Positions 33,120 to 43,483 of a stretch of 44,092 nt of DNA are shown here, piece by piece. The position numbers and the translations under genes are program-made. Below the pieces are notes generated by a model that was not told where the DNA came from, did not search any database, and worked only from the letters and a program-made list of their open reading frames with translations. Location: positions 1-44,092 of the forward strand of contig JAHLWZ010000133.1 in the NCBI GenBank assembly GCA_020536535.1, in the 5' to 3' direction. The stretch's first letter is position 1, and the number at the start of each line of letters is the position of its first letter. The DNA is from Pelomyxa schiedti (lineage: Eukaryota; Evosea; Pelobiontida; Pelomyxidae).

Positions 33120-34172
33120 ATGTCATCATCACGGACGGCCCTTGATTGGTTTCCAGCAGCTGCCTCCGCCTTCCTCTCGACGAGAGTCAGGCCCCCTCCC
33201 CGGCCCCGCCCAACCTCCCGCCGCACCCTGGTGGCCTCTCCCCGCCCCATCGGCACCCCTTGCTCCTCTTCCACTGGCACGAGTATAAACCAAGCCACTC
33301 TCACGCCCCTGGCTGCTCAGAAGGTAATCAATGGGATCACGGGACAGGCACAGAGCGGAGGCGTGTGCTTGGCTTGGTACCTGGGCCGCCTTGTTCAGTA
33401 CGGAGGGTTCAGTGAGTGCTCTTTGGTAGCGAGCTTGGCTTTGATTGATCGGGTGGTTGACAGAAACCTGGAGTTCGCTGTTACTGATTCAAACGTGCAC
33501 ACTCTTCTTCTGGCCAGGTGGAATTCATTCCTAATACCTATTAACCCAGCCCATACACCTGTACATAACTTAAATGTAAAGTACAAATAGTTGCCTACTT
33601 CTCACCACAATCCCAGTGTACTGGTGGCATCCAAATTTTATGAGGATGAGTTTTATCCTAATTCGTATTATGCTCGGGTGGGTGGAGTCACTCCTGATGA
33701 AATGAACGAACTCGAAATAGCCTTTTTAGTTCTTGTACGATTTGACTTGCTCATCTCAAAACCCTTGTATGACGTCTACTTGTGTGCACTACAGCCACCC
33801 CGAGAAAGTACTTTCCTCCCAACAACTTGGGCTCCACTAATCTGATAAGGAATATCATCCTGTCGACCCACTGTTGCACCTCCTAGACTGCAATATGCTC
33901 CTCCTGAATTTTCCTCCGCGAGTAAGGGCGGAACTGCACAGGACGAGAATGGGATATGCACTGATACCCCTCCCACAGACAAACAGGCACAGAAACCTGA
34001 ACTGTTGGAGAAAATGGCACCAAACAAAGGACTGATAAACGGAACAACCATGAGTTCCAACAAGGAAGCCACTGCACCAAAGTTCCCAGAGCTGGAGAGC
34101 GAGGCAAATTCAACAAATACACCTCCTCCTGAAAGGGAACTCACACACACTACCACACTTACTCAGACATAA
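33120..34172 (+). CDS. Cyclin, PHO80 / cyclin P-U type
   Basis: About 300 residues in three exons. After a Pro/Arg-rich start (MSSSRTALDWFPAAAS) the cyclin box runs from INGITGQAQ through SLVASLALIDRVVDRN, VLVASKFYEDEFYPN, YYARVGGVTPDEMNELE and FLVLVRFDLLISKPLYDVY. The YYARVGGV-EMNELE motif marks the PHO80-like class, which in other eukaryotes pairs with Pho85/CDK5-like kinases in nutrient and phosphate signalling. The C-terminal 110 residues are Pro/Thr-rich. Introns lie at about 33517-33616 (100 bases, long for this window) and 33809-33850. An in-frame ATG at 33039 gives a longer form. The start at 33120 is preferred because the sequence just upstream looks like leader. Confidence 0.85.
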
Positions 34173-34301
34173 ACAAAGCTGGCTCATACCCATAGCCACT
34201 GCACCACGAGGTGTGATGAAGTGGAAGGACGGTATTCCTACTAAGGATCCCAGTGTTCTTATCAATATTGTATTTGTGTTCTCAAGAAATAAAAATGCTC
34301 A

Positions 34302-35233
34302 TTACAGAAGCGGGATACCAATAAACGTTTGTTTCTTATAGTCGGTATACTCTTGGCCAAACATTTTCTGTAATGTCTCTTCCTCAAATCTTTGGATACG
34401 GTTAGTAATAATCAACCAAAACTCACTGTACTTCACACGGGAACGGTAAGTACTCCACATCACAGAAGGGAAAACGATGACAGATATTGGGTTCCCCATT
34501 AAGATACAAAGTCCAACAGTCCACCAGAAGTACCCTGTATAGGAGGGATGTCGTAGGTACCTTTACCCATATTAGAATCAAGAAAGAAAGAAAACAAGAT
34601 TTATGACCGGTAAATTCCGTAGGTAACTAGAGTATGGTCCCTTCTCTGTGTGACTTCAATCATATGATTGAAATTGGGACCCAAAGTGAACATTGCCAGT
34701 GTCCTGACAAGTTGCCCACATACAACCAGAAGTGATCCAACCCAGACAGCAAATCTTCCTTAATTTCATATTGTTTCTTTTGTTTGCACATGAGTAAATG
34801 TGAGATATACCTGGAGCATTTTAGCCACGGAACCATGTACAACTCAGCAATATACTCCAATAGAAGAAGCCCCACACACTTCAAATACACGCCTCGTTTC
34901 CTATAAAATTGGAATGCTGCTAACGTGAGTCATGTGAAAAGTATAGAGGAGGGTGAAGGCAAAAAAAAAAAAAAAAAACACCACACCATACACATCCAGT
35001 TCGGCATTTCTGCACAGAGCAACAAACAGCCACTCTAGTGTATGATAGAGAGCCAGAGCCAACAACCCCAGCCACCACCCAACCCACTCACCCAGTCCAG
35101 TGAATTGGCCACTCACCAGGCATCGTACGACAATGCCGCACACGGATGCCCCCATCACAACCCCCAGGCCCCAGCCGATACAAACGCTGCTCGCTGTTAC
35201 GCTCCACACACTCGCCTTACTGGCTCCCTTCAT
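34302..35233 (-). CDS. ICMT: Protein-S-isoprenylcysteine O-methyltransferase
   Basis: ICMT methylates the C-terminal prenyl-cysteine of CaaX proteins in the ER membrane. The protein is about 245 residues in four exons with several hydrophobic segments: SVCIGWGLGVVMGASVCGIV, WVGWWLGLLALALYHTLEWL, LLLLEYIAELYMV and VVCGQLVRTLAMF. Catalytic-region motifs are GPNFNHMIEV, HTLVTYGIYRYLRHPSYTGYF and NPISVIVF, ending FEEETLQKMFGQEYTDYKK; these are diagnostic. Introns are at about 34883-34980 (T-rich, long), about 34755-34810 and about 34559-34605. The start at 35233 (MKGASKASVW) fits the family length. It is head to head with the Rac-like gene at 35667, whose product ends in a CaaX box and would be a substrate. 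Confidence 0.92.
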
Positions 35234-35666
35234 CAAAAAAATATTTCTTGGGCGCAATGGAGCACAAACAAGACAGACACCACACGGAATTAATCACTCC
35301 CAGTACCTCGGGAAGCCTGGAGTTGGTTGCATTTTTACTTGTTGGATATTCACACTCTTGGAAATTGACAAGGTCCCACAGTAGTGAGCAAAGTGGTTCT
35401 ACAAGCATGGTAATAAAATGACCTTATAATACGGTGACATCCACGAACCCAACTCTAACATTCTGTCTATGGTCCCTTGTGGCTCTTTACGTTTTGTACC
35501 GTAACGTTGGTTCGACGTTGAGACTGTGCCACTGAAACTCCCTTTTCCATGAATCACCGAAAAAAGAAAAGTGTCCGGTCATGAAAAAAGAAATTTTGAT
35601 AACAAAAATCGTTGCAACGAAAAAAAAAAAAAAAAAGAAACATCAACACAAGCAACAACCACAGCG
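35234..35666. other. Divergent intergenic region between ICMT and the Rac-like gene
   Basis: 433 bases with no convincing coding frame. It contains an A-run just upstream of the Rac-like start (about 35619-35636) and probably carries both promoters. No recognised element was found. Confidence 0.5.
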
Positions 35667-36633
35667 ATGCAGCAGTGCAAGTGTGTCGTGGTAATCTACC
35701 ATTTTTGTTGGTTTCTTTTCCCAGTTTTAACCTTCCGTGTCCAGGTTGGCGACGGGGCCGTTGGTACGGTTTTTCCCCTTGTAAACATCGGATACAGCAA
35801 CAACCAACAATATAAACTCAGCCACCACTGAAAACCAAAAACCTCAAAATCACCAACTAACCTTGGGCAGGAAAAACTTGCTTACTTATCACATGGAGTT
35901 CGGGGGCTTTCCCCACGTACGCAGCTTGCCTATGGCTTCCTCTTCTAACAGATTTCGTAGCGGCGAATACGTTCCAACGGTTTTCAATAACTATGCCAAG
36001 AACACGTCAGTTGACGGGTCACCTGTTACTGTTACTTTGTGGGATACAGCCGGTCAAGAAGACGTAAGCGTCCCTTTTTCCTGTTCACCCTTTTTAAGCT
36101 ATAAGAAAGAGAAAAGTAACAAACTAATTTTACTTTTTTCCTAGTATGACCGCATTAGACCTTGCTCATACATGGGTACTGATGTGTTCCTCATATGCTA
36201 CTCTGTTGTCAGCCCGGCCACCTTCTCGAATGTCAGAAACAAATGGTAGGGAAGTTCCATAAGATAGTTCCTCTAACAGAAGGGAAGGGTCCCAGAAGTT
36301 CAACACCACTGCCCCAATGCCCCGTTCCTGCTTATTGGTACAAAAACTGATCTTCGCGCCGATGACCGCACATTAAAGACCCTGCAAACCAAGAGCAAAA
36401 GAGGGCCAATAACCGCAGAGGAAGGCACAGCAGAAGCGGCGCATTTGGGTGCCGTTAAATATATGGAATGCTCTGCTGCCACAAACGATGTTAGTCTTCT
36501 GTTTTCCGTTTCATGCTCACTTATCCGCAACTAGAATGTAGGCAATGTATTTGAGGAGGGAATCCGAGCAATCAACGCTCACAAGAGGAAACCAGTCAAG
36601 AAGACAGGAAAAGGTGGCTGTTCCGTAATGTAA
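35667..36633 (+). CDS. Rac/Rho-family GTPase
   Basis: A small GTPase of about 200 residues in seven exons. It controls actin and membrane dynamics in other eukaryotes. Motifs in order: VGDGAVGKTCLL (G1), [14 protein letters not shown] (switch I), [15 protein letters not shown] (G3), [11 protein letters not shown] (G4), the Rho insert region ([15 protein letters not shown]), and MECSAATND (G5). The C-terminus is Lys-rich and ends GGCSVM, a CaaX box. Switch I fits Rac length if the acceptor at about 35960 (cgtag) is used. Introns are 35-125 bases; the longest follows G1 (about 35769-35872). The gene is divergent from ICMT, which would methylate its processed C-terminus after prenylation. Confidence 0.92.
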
Positions 36634-36830
36634 TCAAAAAAACTCCGAGTTTATTTTTTGTGGATTGAGAAGCATAATTCATTGAAATACTACAGTTACG
36701 AGAAGTGATTCAAGACCTCGTGTGTCGTTTGGTTGTCGTGGCGGTGGGTAGTGATAGCACCACCGTGAGCGCCCACCTCATACTATCCCTGACGTCGTAT
36801 TTTTTCGGCGTCTCCGTGTGAGTGCATGAG

Positions 36831-39800
36831 ATGGCGGGGGAAGTTTATTATGTGGTGGCCGACAAACAGTGTCATTGACCACTTGCTGAACTGAAACTCA
36901 CAGAATACGAAATTACGTAGGTATGTGCCCACACTCGACATTGAAAAAGTTCCAGTCACTGTTTCTGTGGAACGTTTGGTCCGGGTTGCTGGGTCCTTCC
37001 ACGGCCGCCGCCACCACCGCCACCACTCCCGCCCCCAACCCCCCAACCCCCCAACCCCCCGGCCAACACACCCCACAACAGACCGCCGCCGCATGCTGCG
37101 CCGCTTCCAGGGCAAGGGTCCGCCCGAGCACCGCCCCTCTCGCCCCGGTCCGTGGCACTGCCCCCATCGCACGCTCCCCCGCCTCCCCCATGTCCCTGGA
37201 CCACACAGCCCCCCCCGACTATCTCCGCGCCTCATCCCCCCCGCCCACATCCACGACTACCACCAGCAGCAGCGGAACAGCCACATCTGCATCGTCATCT
37301 TTGGGCATTGGGGGTGGCGGCACACCAGGGGTTGTGGTATCGCCTCGTAACACCCCACAACCTCAGGATGATGCGTCGGCCGTGGCGGTTGACATTCCAC
37401 CACCACCGCCCGAGCATGTGAGGCCATCACCCCCAAACAAGGAGCTGCCTGCCATACCCCAGAGAGAACCTTCTGGTCATGCCAGGGAACAGCCTCAACC
37501 ACAACAGCAGCCGCAGGGGCCTCTGTCTGTCTCGGATACTGGTGGTGTTGCCTCAGGGCTTCTACTGGCACTCCTCTCAATACTAGTGCTCCCATCCCAG
37601 TTCCACAGGGACCTGAGGGCAGCAGCAGCAGCAGCGGGACTTCGAGCAATCGCTGGTCATTCTCCCCAGAGACAGCTAATAAGCGTGGCATCAGGCGCCT
37701 CCTATCGAGTCTGGCGTCGTCTCAGGTACCTTCTGACGCCACGGCACAGCAAGCCACTGCTGATGCGGATCACCCTTTGCATGACAAGACTGTGCATGCC
37801 GCAATGTATGTTGGATGATTCTAATGTTTAACAGCCCAGTAGTGGTACCCACTCATTTACACAGAAATTTACCTCCCAAGTTGCCACGCATGTCTCCAAC
37901 ATATTCGTGGAAGGCATTTTCGTCAATATGCCAATTCGAGCTGTGATGTTCCAAAGTGGTAAAACGTTAGCCATGGCAGGGCAGCAACCAAGTGTTGAAT
38001 TTGCTACCCATACACATAACCACCAAAGGTTTTTGCTTGGTCCTTTGGGTATGGGGACCAAACTCCTATGGCCAGTATCCCATCAGCAAAATTAACTATA
38101 ACTCTTACGGGTACCTCATTTTCCCTTCTAATAGAAAAATTGATTGGTATTAGGTTTTAGTATTGCTATTGATGGGAAATTTTTACATATGTTGGGTAGC
38201 CTTCAACTTGCCCACCACCAATCCCGTTCTTAAAGAAGCCATACGTTTGATACTGACTCATCCTCCCGAGTTGAGCCCCAAATTACCAGAAAATGTTGAA
38301 GAAAGTGTGCGGTGTGTTCCCTGTGGCATAGATAAAACAGCCAAACTACATCAGGAAGTATCAGTCAATGGCACTGCTGCTGATGGACAGACTTTACTGC
38401 ATGCAGCTTCATATGCCGGAAATCTTGAGCTTATTATGTGGCTATTAAAGCAGGGAACTGAAATTGATCCCAAAGATGAACTGGGATGGACACCACTCAT
38501 GTCAGTCTGCTATTTTTTGTTCACAATCTTAAATGTTCTAAGGTGTGCAGTAAATCAAGGCCATTTCTCTGCAGCGCAGTGTCTGATGGAAAAGGGAGCC
38601 AGCTGCCTGCAAATGAATGTAAGAAAGCAAACAATTTTGCACTTGCTTGCCAAGTCTTACAATTCTGCACACCCAAGTTCACATATGGTATCTTCATTGA
38701 TTAAATATCTCACTTACTTCTCGAAGATCTTGCATTCGTTACTATCGTCCGAAATTGACATAAATGGTAGGTCAGATAGTGGAGATACTGATCTGATGTT
38801 TGCCTGTTCCTCAAATAATGTGCAAATGGACCTCATTACCACTCTTCTGGAGGCTAAAGCTGATCCAAGTAGGTAAGAAAACTTGTCAATAAGACTAACA
38901 GGAAAAAGATATTTCTAATTTTCGTGGTGACACCCCACTTTCCAAAGCAACGGCAAGTAACAACCAAGAGCTGATTGATGCACTTTCACTGTAACTCTCA
39001 TGTCAATATCACATCGACACCTTTTCTAAGCAGTTTCACAGATACAGTGCTGGTCCCTCTCAAACACCACAAGACACAGCCGAGGCACCAACACTCCCTC
39101 AGGTACCAGCAGTTGGACAGCAATAGGTCTCACTCAAGTTGGCCCGTGATATATTTTCCAAGTTTCCAGAAAAGGCTGTTCTTTTTCAAAGCGGGAGGTT
39201 CAAGATACAATATGTGAAGCCCACACATTGATTTCACAGCATCGTTTGCTCGTCAGCCGCGAGTATACGCATGGTCTATATCTGGAACACAGTCTCTAAT
39301 TGCAGAAGTTGGAATATCCCTTAGTTTGACTGGTGCCAACCCCAAACAAAAAAAAAAGAAGTGTAACAATAACTAGGCTTTGATATTCTCCTTACGGGAA
39401 CCCCATACCATAGTGCTCTCAATTGGGTGGCTTTCTTGACTCCCCAAGTTGGAGAGGGGAATACTGAGACCAGTTCCCTTACACAACAGCACTGTTGAAC
39501 AAGTACCTTTCTTGGGGCTTTTTCTTGCATTCTTACCTGGCACAGAAACCTGTCCAATCTGGCTCCTATTCTTATCGTATTATCACCAAAATCTGCAGAA
39601 GCCTCTTCCGTGGTATACAATTGCTCTCAGGTTTCTTCGTCTCTAATTTCCTACAGCATGTACTTGAGCCCAATGACCCTCCACTCGCTATTCACAGAAT
39701 ATTATACTGCCTTTGAAGAACAGGACTCTGACGATAATGTAAGATGGTCTGTTTTAGCAAGCAATTGTGTAAGTGTTTTCCTTCTTCTGCATTTTCTCAC

Positions 39801-41632
39801 GGTTATCAGGAGTCCCTCACAACCAAGGATTATACAATTTGGGGTGGGAATATATTCAAGCTTGTTCAATACCTCACCAAAATGGTGTGTACTGTATTTA
39901 TTCTCCTTTTATTAACACGTCGGAGATATGGAATTTGCTCATTCCTTTCTCATTTCACATCCCGCTTTTATTGATGAGCTGAAATTTTTGGATCTTCTCA
40001 CTGTCAGGTACTTTTTGTAAGAAACTGGCTGGACTGTATTAACTCCTACTGAACAAAGATATTTTATTCGAAAACCAGAGCAATTTGATACCAATGTCTT
40101 CAACATTCATGTCAAAAATATCATCCGACTAAGGTTCCATGCCCCTGTAATTTTTCGTTTCTTAAAAATTCCAAAAGAATTGTTAACATCCTAAAAACTT
40201 GGGTGTCACTCTATTATGAGGATTTTGTGGAGAACCCCACTATGCTCCAAAAGCTTTCAGAGATGTTATTACTATTTTCTAAAACATGCAAAGCTGCATC
40301 ACTTGTTTTAAAAGTTTTGGAGAGGGTATGTCCTGCAAGTTTAGAGGTGTATATGAAGTAACACACTTTCCAGCAAAAAGCTGCACTAGCTGCTCCTGTA
40401 CATTTGGGTGAACCTCCTCCCCCATCTATTTTGCTTGCCAAAGGCGAACCCAAGTCGTTACTCGATTTTCATCCTGAAGAGCTAGCGCAGCAGATGTCAC
40501 TTATAGAATGGAACATTTGGAAGAGATTTCGACCCAAAGGTTTGAAGACTTGGCTTTCATTTTATTTATCACCTCCTAGAGTTTATACGAAATTCATGGA
40601 CGAAATTCCTGGACAAAACCTACCCTCAAGGACAAACTTGCCCCCAACATAACGGCTATGATAAACGAGTCAAATAAGAGAACACTATGGGCAATAGCAG
40701 AAATTCTTCGGCATCCACATGAAAAAGAAAGAGCAATTGCTATACATAGACGGATCTTGACAGCTGAAGTATGGACGACGAAGAAAATCACAACGCTAAC
40801 CAACACTTTAGTAGGTCCCTGAAAATTCGAAACTTCAATGGGCTTATGGAGTTGGTCTCAGCTCTGCAAAATTCAGCCATTCACCGTCTCAAGAGATCCT
40901 GGAGGGTGACTTTACTATTTTTTATTGTCCGTCAGTTAACATTTTACACACCTGTAGCATCTACCTGCCTCAACGTGGGAAATATATGACAAGCACTGCG
41001 CACTCTTTGAAGCGAGGGGAAATTTTCAGATATACCGAGAAGCAATAAAACAAGCAGTTCCTCCGTGTATCCCTTATCTTGGTATCAAAAATAGGAATTC
41101 TGTTGTGTTATCTTATATTTTTCAGGAATGATTCTCACAGATCTCACTTTTGCCAATGACGGGAACCCTGATCTTATTGCAGGAACTCAATTGGTCAACT
41201 TCACCAAATACCGCAATACATCCAATATAGTCAAGTACTCTCAACTAGTTCCATACCCATTCAACCCATTCAGATTCATTTGGGTTTTTAGAGCGGCACC
41301 ACACTGGGCCGAATTTTACGCCAGTGGAAATACTACAGCACGCTCTAGCTAATGGAACCGGGCCAGTCGTTACTGTAGACGAGGCATTTGAAATAAGTAC
41401 GTGTATTGAGCCTCCAATACGTGATAGTGCAGCAACAACAAACTCCACTCCATCAACCACTTACAAATCTGATAAAGTATCAAAGGTAACAAAAGACTGC
41501 GACCTCATCAACCTTAATGTTGCAAACAGGGCACTTTCAATAAAGATGACAACACCGTCACCAAAGTTAAAAAAAACGCCTATGCCGAACTCACGAAATC
41601 CTAGCGGCCTGTACAATACAAGTAATGTGTAA
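36831..41632 (+). CDS. Ankyrin-RasGEF protein with a duplicated unnamed domain
   Basis: A spliced gene of about 1,300 residues. It begins MAGEVYYVVADKQC, then a long Pro/Ser/Thr-rich region (to about 37810). A first copy of an unnamed domain follows (about 37835-38195: AVMFQSG, VFAWSFGYG, LTITLTGFSIAI), then ankyrin repeats (38370-38990: DGQTLLHAASYAGN, ELGWTPLM, GDTDLMFACSSN, FRGDTPLSKA), then a second copy (about 39139-39445: AVLFQSG, RVYAWSISG, ISLSLTGFDILL). A RasGEF_N region (SPMTLHSLFTEYYTAF; HPAFIDELKFLDLLTVRY) and a catalytic RasGEF domain (about 40440-41290) end it: LLDFHPEELAQQMSLIEW, APNITAMINESNK, FNGLMELVSALQNSAIHRLK, PPCIPYLGMILTDLTF, NPDLIAGTQLVNF. Such domains activate Ras. 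The frame after the ankyrins continues through a 51-base intron, which is why I treat the two halves as one gene. One apparent frame break lies near 40610-40640 and some joins (39450-40120, 40770-40810) are unresolved. Confidence 0.75.
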
Positions 41633-41771
41633 ATTTAATCACCCCCACATCCACACCACTTTTTTTGAACAGGATGCACTATGTAACAAACCCATTGCTG
41701 AATTAATCAGTTCGTACTGACCAAAAACTTTCCCCAGACCAACCTGTCTCTGCCAAACAAACAATTAACCA

Positions 41772-43178
41772 ATGTGTAGCAACAAGGATGGGCATGTGGA
41801 GTTAACAGATATCTCTGTTGTTGGTGAACAAGAAGGTAGTAATGAGAACTCTCAGTGGCCAGAAGGTTCATTGGTTCCGTGTGAATTTTGGAACAAGTGC
41901 TGTGTAGTGTTCAATGGGCTACCAAAGAAAGGTACTTGGGTTGTTTTTCTTCATATTTTGAGGTTATCACAGCCAGAGTGGAAGATGTCAATTTGGTGTC
42001 GATTGCCGACGCGAAGGCAAAATGGAGAGCTACCTACAAGGGGGCCACTCTCTTTAAGTGCGACTGTATTCTCAGTATGCTGGAGCTGAAAAATAATGGG
42101 ATGATGTCAGTGAAGAGTTTCGTTTTGGGTTGTTACTTGCTATCCAAGTGTGGTATGCCAGAACACTGCACTGTTCAGCAGTACAGAGATAGGTACAATT
42201 TCTTGTTTCTTGTGTCATTTCCAAACTCAGCTCTCTTCGTAGTGGCTTCAAAGGCTCTGATACCCTTTATTGGCTTTGCTCTAATGAACAAGATAGACAT
42301 TCTATGTTGCGTTGTTTTGGCATTTTGCTTGTTGTGAACCTTTTCCTCTCGGTATAGTAAACAATACAGTACATTTTATTCCGTTGTGCTCATACTCTCA
42401 GATTGCCAGCATATCATACTGGGCTACCTCTGTTTTGGGGATATTAACATTAGGTAATGCAATTTTCTTGCATTTGCTGTGGCACAGGGTTTTGTTTATA
42501 TGGAGCAATGAACATCTTTCAGGTTGCATACTATTCCAATGACTGGATTTGTTTAATAGTTGGGAAATTAGGCAGTACTCTTGGCGTTGCCATTTTTGGA
42601 TGTGCCTGCTTAATTGGTGGTTTCGTAGGTGACATTTTGATGGGAGCTCAAACTATGTTTTGGTACCTCTACTTGGGTGGATTTGGGCTCCTCCAAGTGG
42701 TCTATGCAGTGCTCAGCACAATATTCCTTGCAAATATATGTTGTTTATTGCACAAAATGTCATTGAAACTCTCTGTTCCTGTTCCGGAGGTTAAATACCC
42801 ATTGCCATAGATATATAAAGTGGGGTTGGTTGTGAAATAATAAGAAATAATCACTGACACGAACGAAAATAGTATTCAGTATGCACCTCGCTTCTTGTAG
42901 CCGGCATTGTCTTCGTCAGTGCAGAGATTCCTGCGTTCATGTGTGCGCTCATTTTTGGTATCTGGTTTGGGGCCAACGAGCTGGTGCTCATGTTTTGCAC
43001 TGTGGCTACTTTGGGGATGTTACCAGTTATACTTTTTGTATCAATGGCGTGCAAGAGATACCCATCACAGGCAACAATTCCTGGCATCACTGTTTCTTCC
43101 CTGTTGGTTGTGCTGGCAGTCATGTTAATTGTATTGCAGTGGACAGGTCATCTTGTTCCTTATGATAGTGCAATGTGA
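41772..43178 (+). CDS. Polytopic membrane protein, about 7 membrane segments
   Basis: About 360 residues. The N-terminal soluble part (MCSNKDGHVELTDISVV to about 42250) contains CEFWNKCCVVFNGLPKK and LFKCDCILSMLELKNNG and has no recognised fold. Hydrophobic segments follow: CFGILLVVNLFLSIASISYW, LGILTLGFCLYGAMN, GVAIFGCACLIGGFVG, GGFGLLQVVYAVLSTIFL, LLVAGIVFVSAEIPAF plus LIFGIWFG, VLMFCTVATLGMLPVILFV and VSSLLVVLAVMLIVLQW. A stop at 42808-42810 can be avoided by an 88-base intron (about 42792-42879) that joins VPVPE to YSVCTSLL in phase 0; I use that model. If the intron is not real, there are two genes (41772-42810 and about 42939-43178). A receptor-like topology is possible, but no GPCR signature was seen. 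Confidence 0.6.
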
Positions 43179-43483
43179 CTCAATTTATTGTAAACATTAT
43201 TTACTGCTGGCGAAATGGAATGTTGTTAACAGCGTCGCTATGGAGTGAGGAATTGGGTGTAACCGAGTATGCGAGGTGACTTCGTGTCGCTGTGGTGCTA
43301 ATCACTGATGACTCTCTGGGAAAACGGTTCCATCAGTTGGTACCCTTCGGGAGATTTAGGCAACACCTAGAACTGAGTGTAGTGCCTTCGTAGGAGCAAC
43401 ACCATTGCATTTACCCATGCAATAAGTAAAGAAAGAAAACTATCAACTCTTGTGTTTGCATTTAAGCTTCAAAAATACAACTG
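43179..43483. other. Intergenic stretch with small hairpins
   Basis: No coding frame. A 7-bp stem with a 6-base loop lies at 43404-43423 (attgcat/atgcaat), and a short ccc-ttcg-ggg hairpin near 43343-43353. It separates two convergent genes and could contain 3' UTRs or an unannotated RNA. I cannot assign it to any RNA family. Confidence 0.35.

Noticed and set aside
35930-35970. Four-residue insertion in switch I of the Rac-like GTPase
   Set aside because: Using the second acceptor (cgtag, nine bases later) gives [11 protein letters not shown], the normal Rac length.
43285-43345. A ctgatga...gaaa pattern resembling a hammerhead ribozyme core
   Set aside because: The would-be stem II is only about two pairs, and no cleavage site with matching stems I and III could be found.
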